DNA of 21,556 nt from Sulfuricellaceae bacterium. Lineage in GTDB: Bacteria; Pseudomonadota; Gammaproteobacteria; Burkholderiales; UBA9220. Numbering within the stretch: position 1 is the first letter of the stretch; each line of letters starts with the position of its first letter. The translations under genes and the position numbers were made by a program. Below, in pieces: positions 6,346-14,842 of the stretch. The stretch lies in NCBI GenBank assembly GCA_019911985.1, contig JAIOJO010000301.1, positions 1 through 21,556 on the forward strand. The letters are read 5' to 3'. The notes below the pieces were generated by a model. That model worked only from the letters and a program-made list of their open reading frames with translations, ran no database searches and was not told the DNA's origin.

Positions 6346-7152
6346 CTAAAACTCCTGGAAGCCCGGGACGACGTTCACGGTCGCGGTCTGGGTCATCGGC
6401 GCGCCGCTGGTCTGGCAGGCGAGGGTGTAGACCGACTGCGTGGTGATGGCGAGAGACTTCGTACCGGTCTTGCTTGAGCTGGAGAGGCCGGGGCCGGTCA
6501 CAGAGCAGCTCGTCACGCCGGAGGCGTTCCAGGTGATAGTCGAGGAGCCGCCCGAGCGGACGCGCGTGGGGTTCGCGGTGATCGAGAGGGTCGGCGTGCC
6601 GGAAGAGGCGGAGCCTCCGGGGGGCGTGATGCCCGCGGGCGTGGTGGCAGCGGGAGAGCGAGCCGGGGGCGTGGTGCCGGCAGGGGGCGTCACGGGAGCG
6701 GCCACGCAGCTCGTACCATTCCAGACCAAGGGCGAGGTGCAGGTGTTGCAGGCGGTGGGATTGTTCGCGCCGTTGGTGCAGGCTGGCGCGACGACGGTGA
6801 GCACGGCGGAATCGGTAGCGACAGCAACGTGATTTGCGTCGTAGTGCGTGCAGGTGAAGTGGTAGGAGCCGACCGGTGCCTGGACTGAGAGGAATGACAC
6901 GGAGCCGTTGCCGCTTGCGTCGGCGGTATGGGTCGTTTTCCAAGCGCTGGCTACGCCATCACCAAATGAAGATTTGTAGTCTGGCGTATCCCCCTTACAA
7001 TCTTGCACTCCGCCCGTCATGCTCCAGTGGAGCGTGACCGGGCTGCCCTGCGCAACTGTTATCCCCGTACCCGCCGAGGCGGTGTGATACGAAAGCATCC
7101 CCACAACGAAGAGCAGCGCGAAGGCACCAAGAGCAAGAGAACGCAGCTTCAT
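6346..7152 (-). CDS. Secreted Ig-like domain protein
   Basis: This 268-residue protein has four visible parts. A signal peptide (MKLRSLALGAFALLFVVGML..., cleavage near TASA) comes first, followed by a first beta-rich domain with one Cys pair. Next is a short Cys-rich segment (ACTNGANNPTACNTC, then NGTSCV) and a Pro/Thr-rich linker. Last is a C-terminal Ig-like domain with SITANPTRVRSGGSSTITW and ASGVTSCSVTGPG. The protein is probably exported and exposed at the surface. The last domain strongly resembles Ig-like repeats I associate with Candidate Phyla Radiation (Parcubacteria-type) surface proteins, which is unusual beside gammaproteobacterial genes. I start at ATG 7152, with AAGAG nearby. 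An ATT/GTG-type upstream extension to 7197 would run into the terminator hairpin at 7187-7218. Function is unknown; adhesion is plausible. Confidence 0.72.
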   Translation of the reverse strand: MKLRSLALGAFALLFVVGMLSYHTASAGTGITVAQGSPVTLHWSMTGGVQDCKGDTPDYKSSFGDGVASAWKTTHTADASGNGSVSFLSVQAPVGSYHFTCTHYDANHVAVATDSAVLTVVAPACTNGANNPTACNTCTSPLVWNGTSCVAAPVTPPAGTTPPARSPAATTPAGITPPGGSASSGTPTLSITANPTRVRSGGSSTITWNASGVTSCSVTGPGLSSSSKTGTKSLAITTQSVYTLACQTSGAPMTQTATVNVVPGFQEF

Positions 7153-7175
7153 GCTCTTAAGTATACCCCCCGCCG

Positions 7176-7218
7176 ACAAAAAGAAAGGGCCTATCAACAG
7201 ATCTCTGTTGATAGGCCC
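7176..7218 (-). terminator. Strong rho-independent terminator after the exported-protein gene
   Basis: GGGCCTATCAACAGA and TCTGTTGATAGGCCC form a perfect 15-bp stem with a 2-base loop (7187-7218). On the minus strand it is followed by TTTCTTTTT. It lies 13 bases after the stop of the gene at 7232-8212 and insulates the Ig-like gene from it. Confidence 0.9.
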
Positions 7219-7231
7219 GAAAGGGCTTTAG

Positions 7232-8212
7232 TTAGTTTGAGTAGGACACGAGGAGCATGATGGTTCCGTCAACGCTAAACGTTCCTGCCTTCACCACAGT
7301 CACTGCCCCCGTGGCATCAGACTGGAAGTTAAGCACTGTGTTGTTGGCGTCCGTAGCGAAAAACCATCCATCAGCAACCTTTGCATAGGCGTCCCACTGG
7401 TGTACCGGATCATAGTCCTGCACCTCAAGCCACGTCGTACCCGCCGGGTAGCTGTAGATATTGCACCAGCCGCAGACGCGGCCGGGGGTCGTCGGCGTGG
7501 TGTCCCACACCTGCGGGGCTGTCTCGTACTCATGCAGCTCGTCGGTGGTCGGGTCGATGTAGAGCAGGTGCCGGTTGTACGTGACGACATCCTGGCAATC
7601 GGCTAACACCTTTCCGTCGGGAAGCGGCTTTTCCGCCATCCAGCAGTTTATGTACGGAGCGATACCCGCGATACTGGTCTTGTTGACCACCATGGTAACA
7701 CTCGTCTTCGTCACCGCGAAGGGATAGGCTCCCGTCCAGAGCGCGTACACCTTGTCGGTGTAGTGCAGGACCGGTGCCGGAAGCACAGGCACGGTGTAGA
7801 CCTTCTGTACATGCTGCGCGTCGGCAAGGGCCTCCGCCTCCGTTGCGCCGTAGGCGACCCAGACTTCAAGCCCCGTGAGGGACGAGATGTCGAAGTTCGC
7901 GATCGGGACGCTCACCGAAGGGGCTCCTGCGGGAAGCGGCAAGGGTATCTGCGCTGCGACCGGGAGCGGGCCACCCTTATAGAGGAGCCAATTCCCCGCC
8001 GCGTCGCGCAGGTACCATTTGCCGTCCGGCGAGCCGGGCACGAAGGCGCCGAGGTAGACGTTCTTGGTACCGGTTTCTCCGGCAAGCGGGATGATCTTTG
8101 CGGATATCCCGGCGGCCGAGATCGAGTTGAGCTGCACATCGGCCCGGCTAGCGGGCGCGACGAGCAGCGAGAGCAGTACTGCCGCCAGGGCGGCGTAGGT
8201 GTTCGCTTTCAT
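7232..8212 (-). CDS. Exported protein of unknown function
   Basis: This 326-residue protein starts with a signal peptide (MKANTYAALAAVLLSLLVAP, cleavage near SRA). A mature part follows with no domain I can name. Visible features are VYLGAFVPGSPDGKWYLRD with NWLLYKGGPLPVA, a segment ending VWVAYGATEAEALA, and a C-terminal region with two Cys close together (VCGWCNIY) and many aromatic residues. The WYLRD...NWLLYKG arrangement looks like a beta-sandwich found in exported proteins of environmental proteobacteria, but that is an impression. The ATG at 8212 has AAAGGAG upstream; the longer frame to 8284 would put the signal peptide internally. A strong terminator follows. Confidence 0.75.
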   Translation of the reverse strand: MKANTYAALAAVLLSLLVAPASRADVQLNSISAAGISAKIIPLAGETGTKNVYLGAFVPGSPDGKWYLRDAAGNWLLYKGGPLPVAAQIPLPLPAGAPSVSVPIANFDISSLTGLEVWVAYGATEAEALADAQHVQKVYTVPVLPAPVLHYTDKVYALWTGAYPFAVTKTSVTMVVNKTSIAGIAPYINCWMAEKPLPDGKVLADCQDVVTYNRHLLYIDPTTDELHEYETAPQVWDTTPTTPGRVCGWCNIYSYPAGTTWLEVQDYDPVHQWDAYAKVADGWFFATDANNTVLNFQSDATGAVTVVKAGTFSVDGTIMLLVSYSN

Positions 8213-8276
8213 GATGACACTCCTTTCGCCCGGGGGGCGCTTGATTTCAGCGCGTATGGCGTCATGTGGTAAGTAG

Positions 8277-8304
8277 GGTGCCAATAAGCGAAGCGCATTG
8301 CACC
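8277..8304. repeat. REP-like imperfect palindrome
   Basis: GGTGCCAATAAGCG and CGCATTGCACC form an imperfect inverted repeat around AAG. It resembles the GGTGCAAT-type intergenic palindromes common in proteobacterial chromosomes. It sits between the exported-protein gene and the end of the Lcl-domain gene. Confidence 0.55.
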
Positions 8305-8337
8305 GGATGTTTTCATTCGGCGCAAGCGCCCTGCACG

Positions 8338-8365
8338 GGCTAATGACAGTTCGCTGTCGTTAGCC
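8338..8365. repeat. 12-bp stem-loop across the stop codon of the Lcl-domain gene
   Basis: GGCTAATGACAG and CTGTCGTTAGCC pair with one mismatch around a TTCG loop. It includes the final codons and stop of the 1076-residue gene. No T-run follows on the minus strand, so it may stabilise or process the mRNA end rather than act as a classic terminator. Confidence 0.5.
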
Positions 8366-11300
8366 AGGCCGATACCGCGCCCACATCGCGGATTTCGTTG
8401 TTGGAAATTGGGCCAAGGTAGTACAAATGATTGTCGGCAGAGGATGTGGCCAAATAGGCGCGCGTTTGCGGGTAGTACCGATAATAATACGGTGCCGAGT
8501 TCCTGGACGTGGCGCCCGCTGGGGCAAACTGGTTGGGGTAAGTTCTTTCCGCCCAGTTAAACAAGCAGTCGGCTGGGGTGGAAGAAGCCCCAACAGCCTG
8601 TCCGCCGCGAACGAGACGAATTGAGGCGCCGCCGGACAATCCATAGTCGTTGCCATTAGCGAAATAGACGACCCACGCGGAGCCAGGATATCCGGCATAA
8701 GGCGAAACCGACCAAAAATTGGACAACGAAGGTGTGTTAGGAAAAATCGTGCTGTTTATAGACGGATTAGTCAGGGTGAAATCTACCAGGGAGCGCAATT
8801 CCGTCAGCGTCGGTAGCCGCCAATCGCTTTTCCCGGCAAAGGTGCTGGTCAAAGCCTTGGCAGCCGCCCAAGTGGTGATGGTCGCCGTGCCGCTACAGGT
8901 TCCACCGTTCCATATCTGGCCTTCCGCGCAGCGCTTCCAGGTCAGCGCCGTCGGCGCATGGGTAACGGTGCCATCACCATTGTCCACGTAACCCGTGGCC
9001 GGACGATTCAAGGCCAAAAGGCTAAGAGACTGTCCGCCGCGCACAAGGCGAACCGAGTAGCTGTTTGTCTTGTCGCCCCAGCCGTCGTCGCCATCGCCAA
9101 AGCCGACGAGCCACGCGTAGCTCGAGTTTCCGGAAACAGCCGAAACTGACCAGCAACCCCACGGAGGTGTGTTCGAGAAAATCGTGCTGTTGATCGCCGG
9201 ATTGGAAGCATCCGGATCGGTGATAGTGGACAGTTCACGAATAGTCGGCAGGCGCCAGTCGCTTTTGTCGGCGAAGGTGGACGTCAGCGCGGTCGCTTGC
9301 GCCCAAGTGTAGGTTTGTGCCGTCCCCGAGCAAGTCGAACCCGTCCACGTCATCCCTTCCGAGCAACGCTTCCAGGTCAGTCCGGTGATCTTGTGCGTCA
9401 CGGTGCCATCATTGTTGTCGGTGAAGTCGGTTGTCGGCGTTGTCGTAGAACTCGGCGTGACGGCATTTGAAGCAGCCGAGGGGGAACTTGTGCCCACCGC
9501 ATTGGTCGCTGTTACCGTGAAGGTATAGCTCGTTCCGTTGGTCAGTCTTGTCACTGTGATCGGCGATGATGAGCCCATCGCAGTGATGTTGCCCGGTGTT
9601 GATGTCACTGTGTAGCCCGTGATGGCGCTGTTGCCGTTGTTTGTTGTCGGCGCGGTGAAGGTCACCGTCGCCCGGGCATCGCCTGCGGTTGCCGAGCCTA
9701 TGGTCGGGGCACCCGGCACAGCAGCCATATTCTGCGTTACCGTTATTGTGGCTGCGGCAGATTGTATTCCTGCGCCACTGGCGTTGTTTGCCGTGACCGT
9801 TACGGGATAGGCCGCTGCCGCAAGTAGGTTGGCAGCAGGGATGGTGCAGGTTGATCCGGTGCAACCTGCGAAAACAGTTCCATTCAGCGACCAGACATAG
9901 GAGGTGGGACTATTGCTACAGGTTGCGGTAAGCTGTGGCGATGAACTGCCCAGTGTCACGGAAGAAGCAGAAGGTGAAATGGCTGTGCAGGCCGGTACAG
10001 GATTTGTTGTGAAAATAGCCGTGACGATCTGAGCAGCATTCATAGTGACAGTGCAACTCCCCGTGCCGGAGCAGCCGCCTGACCAACCAGCAAAGCTTGA
10101 ACCTGAAGCTGGTGTGGCGGCCAGCGTAACATGGGTGCCGAAAGTGTAGTTTGCGCTGCACGTTGAACCGCAATTGATGTTGCTATCTGTGCTAGTTACC
10201 GTGCCGAAGCCAGTGCCTGCGGCACTGACTGAAAGCGCATAAGTACCAATGGACTGTCCTGTGCTCACGAGGCGAACCTGACTGGGGCCGTCGCGACCGC
10301 CCCAGTCGGGATTGCCTGTGCCGAAATATATATACCACGCGTCGCTCGCTGAGCCGGCAAGAGGCGAACTTGACCAGAAAAGCGAACTTGGCGTATTCGG
10401 AAAGTAAGTCGTGTTGATCGTTGGAAGGTTAGACATATCCACGATGCCCAGCAGTTCATCCTTGCTCGGCATCCTCCAGTCGGAATAGCCGCACAAACCA
10501 CTGCCTCTCACCGCCTTGGCAAAGCCGATGCTGTTGCTTGCGGCATCGACATCGGCCTGGGTGGGGTTAACATAGGCGCTACCGGATTGATTCCGCTTCT
10601 GCGGCTGGGTAGCGTCGTCGTAGTTGGTGTAACTTTTGTTCATGTCGCGCAAACCGCCGTCAGCGGTCTTGACTTCCCAAATCAGGCCCGTGGTGTTGTC
10701 GCGGGTGCAAGCCCAGCCAGTCGGGCCACCGCCCAGCGTAGCGCTATCGGGCAAAACGGCGCCATTGTTGGCGATTTTCGTGTAGTGGCTGGACGAAGGG
10801 GGAGCAATCGTGATCGTCACCGCTTTGCTGCCCGCGCCGCCAGCGTTGGTCGCGGTGACTGTTACGCTGAACGTGCCGCTGGCCGTAGGCGTGCCCGAGA
10901 TCAAACCCGTGCTTGAGTTGACGCTCAGTCCTGCCGGTAGCCCGCTTATCCCATAGCTCGTCGGGCCGTTGTTCGCGGTGATTTGGTAGCTAAAAGACTG
11001 ATTCACTGTCCCGCTCGCCGTGCCTACACTGGTGATTACTGGGGCGGCTTGAGTGGTATTGGTAGCCGAGCAGTTAGCAGGAGCCCCACCATTTAACCCA
11101 TTGCAATTCCAATACCAAGGACCATTTCCGCTTACCGCAGATGGCGTCCCTGAACTACACAGGTTTGTAGTTGGCATGGATGCGGAGGATGTGCCATTTG
11201 ATGTGCCACAGACTCCGTTTACTGGTACTGAATTTGCTGTGAAAGTAGCGGATACCGTGCAGTTAGCTGTAATTGCATTGGTCGTGTATGTTGTACCGCT

Positions 11301-11570
11301 TAGGTAGCCGCCACAGGTACCGCCTACCGATGCGGCATAACCGTAATTCGGGGTTACGGTAAAGGTCGTGGTGGTACCATTATTCACTGTTTGACTAGTT
11401 GAGGGACTAATGCTGCCGCCCGCACCCGCCGAGGGTGTAACCGTCCAGGTCTGGCTTACGGTAGGGACATCGACAGCGATTGCGGGCTTGGCCAAAATCA
11501 GCAATAAAATGGCCAGCAAATGCACAATCTGCCGCATGAATTTAAAAAACTTGGCAATATTCGATATCAT
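8340..11570 (-). CDS. Large exported protein with three Lcl/DUF1566 lectin-like domains
   Basis: The protein has 1076 residues. Residues 12-32 are a signal peptide. In order there follow a bacterial repeat domain (about 40-112), a Cys-containing linker (117-170), a putative Ig/cadherin-like domain (175-257), Lcl domain 1 (262-440), an InlB-like repeat (443-523; FAGWSGGCSGTGSC), an Ig-like domain (525-613), a fibronectin-III-like domain (617-706), Lcl domain 2 (715-848), Lcl domain 3 (858-992) and a C-terminal module (1000-1074; ADCLFNWAERTYPNQFAP). Each Lcl domain has the SDWR(L/M)P signature and ends VRLV/IRLV. The architecture points to a cell-surface or secreted adhesin. Lcl domains adopt a C-type-lectin-like fold and are sometimes the variable part of diversity-generating retroelement targets, but no reverse transcriptase is present here. 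ATG 11570 is weakly supported; ATG 11537 is an alternative. Confidence 0.88.
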   Translation of the reverse strand: MISNIAKFFKFMRQIVHLLAILLLILAKPAIAVDVPTVSQTWTVTPSAGAGGSISPSTSQTVNNGTTTTFTVTPNYGYAASVGGTCGGYLSGTTYTTNAITANCTVSATFTANSVPVNGVCGTSNGTSSASMPTTNLCSSGTPSAVSGNGPWYWNCNGLNGGAPANCSATNTTQAAPVITSVGTASGTVNQSFSYQITANNGPTSYGISGLPAGLSVNSSTGLISGTPTASGTFSVTVTATNAGGAGSKAVTITIAPPSSSHYTKIANNGAVLPDSATLGGGPTGWACTRDNTTGLIWEVKTADGGLRDMNKSYTNYDDATQPQKRNQSGSAYVNPTQADVDAASNSIGFAKAVRGSGLCGYSDWRMPSKDELLGIVDMSNLPTINTTYFPNTPSSLFWSSSPLAGSASDAWYIYFGTGNPDWGGRDGPSQVRLVSTGQSIGTYALSVSAAGTGFGTVTSTDSNINCGSTCSANYTFGTHVTLAATPASGSSFAGWSGGCSGTGSCTVTMNAAQIVTAIFTTNPVPACTAISPSASSVTLGSSSPQLTATCSNSPTSYVWSLNGTVFAGCTGSTCTIPAANLLAAAAYPVTVTANNASGAGIQSAAATITVTQNMAAVPGAPTIGSATAGDARATVTFTAPTTNNGNSAITGYTVTSTPGNITAMGSSSPITVTRLTNGTSYTFTVTATNAVGTSSPSAASNAVTPSSTTTPTTDFTDNNDGTVTHKITGLTWKRCSEGMTWTGSTCSGTAQTYTWAQATALTSTFADKSDWRLPTIRELSTITDPDASNPAINSTIFSNTPPWGCWSVSAVSGNSSYAWLVGFGDGDDGWGDKTNSYSVRLVRGGQSLSLLALNRPATGYVDNGDGTVTHAPTALTWKRCAEGQIWNGGTCSGTATITTWAAAKALTSTFAGKSDWRLPTLTELRSLVDFTLTNPSINSTIFPNTPSLSNFWSVSPYAGYPGSAWVVYFANGNDYGLSGGASIRLVRGGQAVGASSTPADCLFNWAERTYPNQFAPAGATSRNSAPYYYRYYPQTRAYLATSSADNHLYYLGPISNNEIRDVGAVSAWLTTANCH

Positions 11571-11680
11571 AAATATTGTCCATTCTGATGTAACGTTGAT
11601 CGGGCACGCCGTCCGTAATTTGCGGCAAAAGTAGTGAAAGGTGGCTACCGCTTCGGTTCGGTGAATTGATGGGCAACAAG

Positions 11681-13132
11681 CTATTGGAATTTACAACCGC
11701 CCTTCCACAGGCAAATGTTGGGTAAGTTGTTATTGAATGTAGTTATGTAGTCCGAGTACCCTTTTGAGGTATCAAACCCATATGGGTCTACCGTCGCGTA
11801 GGAGCCGGGTTGGTAGTCATTCGTAGCGCCAGCGCGAAGACGGAGCACTTCAAAGTGAAGATGTGAACCAAGGTGTGTGCCCGCTGGTGAGGTATTGCCA
11901 GACAGAGCAATCTGCTGCCCCTCTGTCACTGAATCTCCAGGAGAAACGTGAGGACGACTCAAGTCCAAGTGGAGATATTGACTGATATAGCCATTCCCAT
12001 GGTCAATACCAATGGCTCCCCAAGCGGCACAGCCTTTGGCGATACCCTTTGGAACACAACCACCGTTCAAGTTGACCACTGTGCCACTAGCGGCTGCGTA
12101 TACTGGCGTCCCTGTTGTTGCAACGTAATCGTATCCGGGATGGGCCTCGTAATTAAGCGCAACATTTTTCGAGCATTTATCCGGCGCAGCACTATTAAGC
12201 CCGGTTCCATTGTAAAGGCTACTGAGCAATGAAGACCAAACGGCATTACCTGCTTTCGGATAACATGCTTGTGGGGCAGTAGGTGGATATTGTGCTGTTG
12301 CTTGAAATAGTTCGCCAGTAAACGATAGGATCGTGCCATCATGGTCGCTATATACAGCACTCATATTATGATCTAGCACGGTATTAATTGTATTCGGGGT
12401 ATACGCTCCTTGTGGATATAGGCTCGTGGATAAAGGAAAGCTCAGGAATTGACTTGAACCGTTGACACTTGGATTGCTAAACCTAACCTTCCAAACACCA
12501 TTTTCCTGAAAGAAAGTTTTTGTCCAGTTCGACGTATCTACAGCGACGCCAGAAGCATCGAGAGGCTTTTGCCAATCGTATTGATTCTTTGCTGCGTTTA
12601 ACTGCAGTCGCAAGATTGTCGAGTCCGTTCCATTTATTAAGACGATGTACCATTTCCCCGTACTCGCAACTTGAAAAAAATACCATTCCATGTTTAAGGT
12701 ATTTCCGGCTATGAGATTTGCCCACTGATTTGCAGTGGAACCATAAACGGTCTGATTTGCCTCCCCACCAACCAAGCTGATAGCCAAATACGAACTACTT
12801 GGCGTCAAAGCAGCGGTGGAGGAGCTTAAGGAAACTTTTTTATTGAGAAAATCAAGATTGGCCACAGATGCTTGATTGGCAAGCGCTACCCACGAACTAT
12901 GTCCACTGTTGTTAAGGCCCAAGCCATAGGTCGTCCCTGCTGCTTCGGAGATGTACCATATACTTTGACCTGTATCTCTGAAATAGGCCCAAGATGTCAC
13001 ATGCGATGAGTTAAGTAGGGAATCAACCTCTGACTGTTGAGCAAGGGCAGAAACGGGCGAAAAAAATGCGCACGCCGCAATAAAAAGCATAAACAGCTTC
13101 AAACCAACTGTTGTTCTACGATACATGTTCAT
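11681..13132 (-). CDS. Exported M23-family metallopeptidase
   Basis: This 483-residue protein has a signal peptide at residues 1 to about 31 (LFMLFIAACAFFSPVSALA), a roughly 270-residue N-terminal region of unknown fold, then a C-terminal LytM/M23 domain (about 325-450). The zinc ligands are visible: H331 and D335 in HPGYDY, and the HLH motif at about 424-426 (GSHLHFEV), with a further QYLHL block near 385-389. M23 enzymes cut peptidoglycan cross-links, acting on the host wall or on that of other cells. The start at 13132 has GAGGGGGC upstream. GC content is visibly lower than in the neighbouring genes, hinting at separate acquisition. It lies downstream of the CsgG-like lipoprotein gene with about 70 bases between. 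Confidence 0.9.
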   Translation of the reverse strand: MNMYRRTTVGLKLFMLFIAACAFFSPVSALAQQSEVDSLLNSSHVTSWAYFRDTGQSIWYISEAAGTTYGLGLNNSGHSSWVALANQASVANLDFLNKKVSLSSSTAALTPSSSYLAISLVGGEANQTVYGSTANQWANLIAGNTLNMEWYFFQVASTGKWYIVLINGTDSTILRLQLNAAKNQYDWQKPLDASGVAVDTSNWTKTFFQENGVWKVRFSNPSVNGSSQFLSFPLSTSLYPQGAYTPNTINTVLDHNMSAVYSDHDGTILSFTGELFQATAQYPPTAPQACYPKAGNAVWSSLLSSLYNGTGLNSAAPDKCSKNVALNYEAHPGYDYVATTGTPVYAAASGTVVNLNGGCVPKGIAKGCAAWGAIGIDHGNGYISQYLHLDLSRPHVSPGDSVTEGQQIALSGNTSPAGTHLGSHLHFEVLRLRAGATNDYQPGSYATVDPYGFDTSKGYSDYITTFNNNLPNICLWKGGCKFQ

Positions 13133-13202
13133 GCTTTCGCCCCCTCAAAAGTAGCTGTCTTTGCTGACCACGAGTGCAATGCTGACCACTCTACTCAGGT
13201 AT

Positions 13203-14192
13203 TTACTTCGCGATGAACCGTGACGAAACCCAGCCTTTATTGCCGGATTTGTCGGTCACTTCCTCCCAGGTGCCCGATTTTCTGGATGTCGGGTACAAGA
13301 TGGTTCCAGGGGAAAGTTCGCGGATGGCGCCGCTTTTCACGGACGGGCCGTGGAAAAGATGCCCCGAACGTTCCATTGCAACCGCTTGGCCGTTAGCAGG
13401 CGCGGCCGCCGGGTTGGCATCAGTTGCTACGACATTCGCCGCCGCCGCATTCGTTGGCAGGCCGCCCAGTTGCGCGACCATTTTGCTGTAGGCATCGAGA
13501 TACGCCATGGCGACGACTTGGCCGAGTGCGGTGTTCGCGTAGCTCGATACGGCGGCGCCGCCGATGGCGCTGCCCGTCAAGATACCGCCACCGGCGCCGA
13601 AGCCGATATCGGTCTTCGATGCGGTTCCTTCCGTCATCGCCACTTGTTCCGAAGAGCGGGTGTCGGTGACGGCAAGGGTGACATCCGCAGATTTGTTGTT
13701 CAGGGTGATGTTGCTTGCGATGATGCCGCCGACACCGGGCACCACCGCACCGAGAAGCGCTCCGAGCGCGTTTCCGCCCGCATTGTTGTTGTTGGAGACG
13801 ATGTCCGGGGTAATAAGGTAGTCGGCGGCCTTCACTTGGCCTTTTCCGACATTGGATCGGTGGCGCAGCGTACCGTTACGGGCAAGGGCCCGCTCTCGTT
13901 CGGAAAGGTCGAAGCCGCGGCCGCGATCGACTAGGGTGAAGCATCCCGATTTCAACGCAAAGACTTTAATCAAGGCTTCCGGCGACTGCAGTTGAAATTG
14001 CTGCCACCAGTTGTGATCCGGCTCGACTATGGCCGCCGTCCCGATGACGCGCGAGCAGTGGGGTAATGTTGCTTCCTGCTGCTTGCGTTGTTCCGACGCG
14101 GAACTCATGCCGGACTGGATTTCTTTGGTGACGTTTGCGCATCCGGCCAGTAAAAAAAGCACTGTAATAGCAAGAATGCTTGCTTTACTCAT
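13203..14192 (-). CDS. CsgG/HfaB-like lipoprotein with C-terminal SH3 domain
   Basis: This 329-residue protein begins with a lipoprotein signal (SILAITVLFLLAGC, lipobox Cys at residue 18). The central region has features of CsgG-like outer-membrane lipoproteins: FTLVDRGRGFDLSERERALA, then a Gly/Ala-rich stretch including AVVPGVGGIIASNITLNNK. A short bacterial SH3 domain closes the protein (about 275-329; SGHLFHGPSVKSGAIREL, GTWEEVTDKSGNKGWVSS). CsgG relatives form secretion channels or anchor surface structures, and SH3 domains often bind cell wall. The ATG at 14192 has AAGGGGGA upstream; the open frame to 14300 lacks support. The adjacent M23 gene and the SH3 domain together suggest an envelope-directed function. 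Confidence 0.8.
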   Translation of the reverse strand: MSKASILAITVLFLLAGCANVTKEIQSGMSSASEQRKQQEATLPHCSRVIGTAAIVEPDHNWWQQFQLQSPEALIKVFALKSGCFTLVDRGRGFDLSERERALARNGTLRHRSNVGKGQVKAADYLITPDIVSNNNNAGGNALGALLGAVVPGVGGIIASNITLNNKSADVTLAVTDTRSSEQVAMTEGTASKTDIGFGAGGGILTGSAIGGAAVSSYANTALGQVVAMAYLDAYSKMVAQLGGLPTNAAAANVVATDANPAAAPANGQAVAMERSGHLFHGPSVKSGAIRELSPGTILYPTSRKSGTWEEVTDKSGNKGWVSSRFIAK

Positions 14193-14232
14193 ACTATCCC
14201 CCTTGTAACCGTAGGCACTTTGGTGAGCGATG

Positions 14233-14262
14233 AATATAGCAGATAAGAAAACAATAATGCAA
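14233..14262 (-). promoter_or_regulatory. Likely sigma-70 promoter of the CsgG-like lipoprotein gene
   Basis: On the minus strand TTGCAT (14257-14262) and TATATT (14233-14238) are separated by 18 AT-rich bases. The -10 element lies about 40 bases before the start at 14192. The region is the divergent spacer with the gene at 14312. Confidence 0.42.
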
Positions 14263-14311
14263 TCATTAATGTGCCCATGTTGTTTTCTTTTTCCACGCAT
14301 ATACTCGCCTC

Positions 14312-14680
14312 ATGAAGCGACGATCAAAAGTTTCCCAGGCGGCCCTGGTCATCTCGCCGGGGGACCGGAACGAAGGCGGGATTCGACTCGGTGAGACGCA
14401 GGGGCTCGTGGCGCCGGTTCCCAACAAGACAACGACGGTGACCCTCCGCCTCTCGGGCCAGTGGCATGTCCTTTGGGAGCGGCTCAAGGCCTCGGTGCCG
14501 GGGGTCAGCGATGCCGAACTCTTGCGGCAGAGCGTGGCGCTCCGAATGGCCTTGGCCGCCGTGGACGGCAAGGGAGAGAAGCCGAAAGCATTCATCCAGT
14601 TCCACGATCAAGACGGGCGGCTTACCACGGTTGATTTGGAAGAGCATGTCGGTATTCGGACGCCGGAAGAAAAGGGATGA
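14312..14680 (+). CDS. Small protein of unknown function with ribbon-helix-helix-like segment
   Basis: This 122-residue basic protein has an N-terminal Arg/Lys-rich stretch and a middle segment (TTTVTLRLSGQWHVLWERL, then VSDAELLRQSVALRMALAAV; about 41-85). The segment has the strand-helix-helix pattern of MetJ/Arc-type DNA-binding proteins. The C-terminus is acidic. It could be a regulator of the divergent lipoprotein gene or a relic of a mobile element. No clear Shine-Dalgarno sequence is seen at 14312. The reading frame has a proteobacterial look (GC-rich third positions), which supports it being real. Confidence 0.5.
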   Translation: MKRRSKVSQAALVISPGDRNEGGIRLGETQGLVAPVPNKTTTVTLRLSGQWHVLWERLKASVPGVSDAELLRQSVALRMALAAVDGKGEKPKAFIQFHDQDGRLTTVDLEEHVGIRTPEEKG

Positions 14681-14757
14681 GTCCATGCCATTGACAACCG
14701 GGTACGTTTCCACCCAAGCTAGTACGCCTCAACACCGGGATGGGAGGCTTCAGATAA

Positions 14758-14777
14758 GCGCTCACGGAGGGTGAGCG
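14758..14777. repeat. Short hairpin
   Basis: CGCTCAC and GTGAGCG pair around a five-base loop (GGAGG). It lies 24 bases before the nested palindrome at 14801-14836, in a stretch without a convincing gene. Confidence 0.45.
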
Positions 14778-14800
14778 GACCGGGCCTTCAGGCAGCGCTG

Positions 14801-14836
14801 CCCATGTCAATAGTTCCGCGCGGAAATCGACATGGG
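14801..14836 (+). promoter_or_regulatory. Nested palindrome covering the ribosome binding site of a small gene
   Basis: The outer arms CCCATGTC (14801-14808) and GACATGGG (14829-14836) enclose the perfect palindrome TTCCGCGCGGAA (14814-14825). The right outer arm runs into GGGGG, the only ribosome-binding-like sequence before the ATG at 14843. The fold could hide or expose that site, or be a binding site for a dimeric regulator. Confidence 0.4.
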
Positions 14837-14842
14837 GGTGCA

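Noticed and set aside
8340..11570. Complete diversity-generating retroelement
   Set aside because: The lectin-like target domain is present, but no reverse transcriptase, accessory protein or template repeat is seen in the window.
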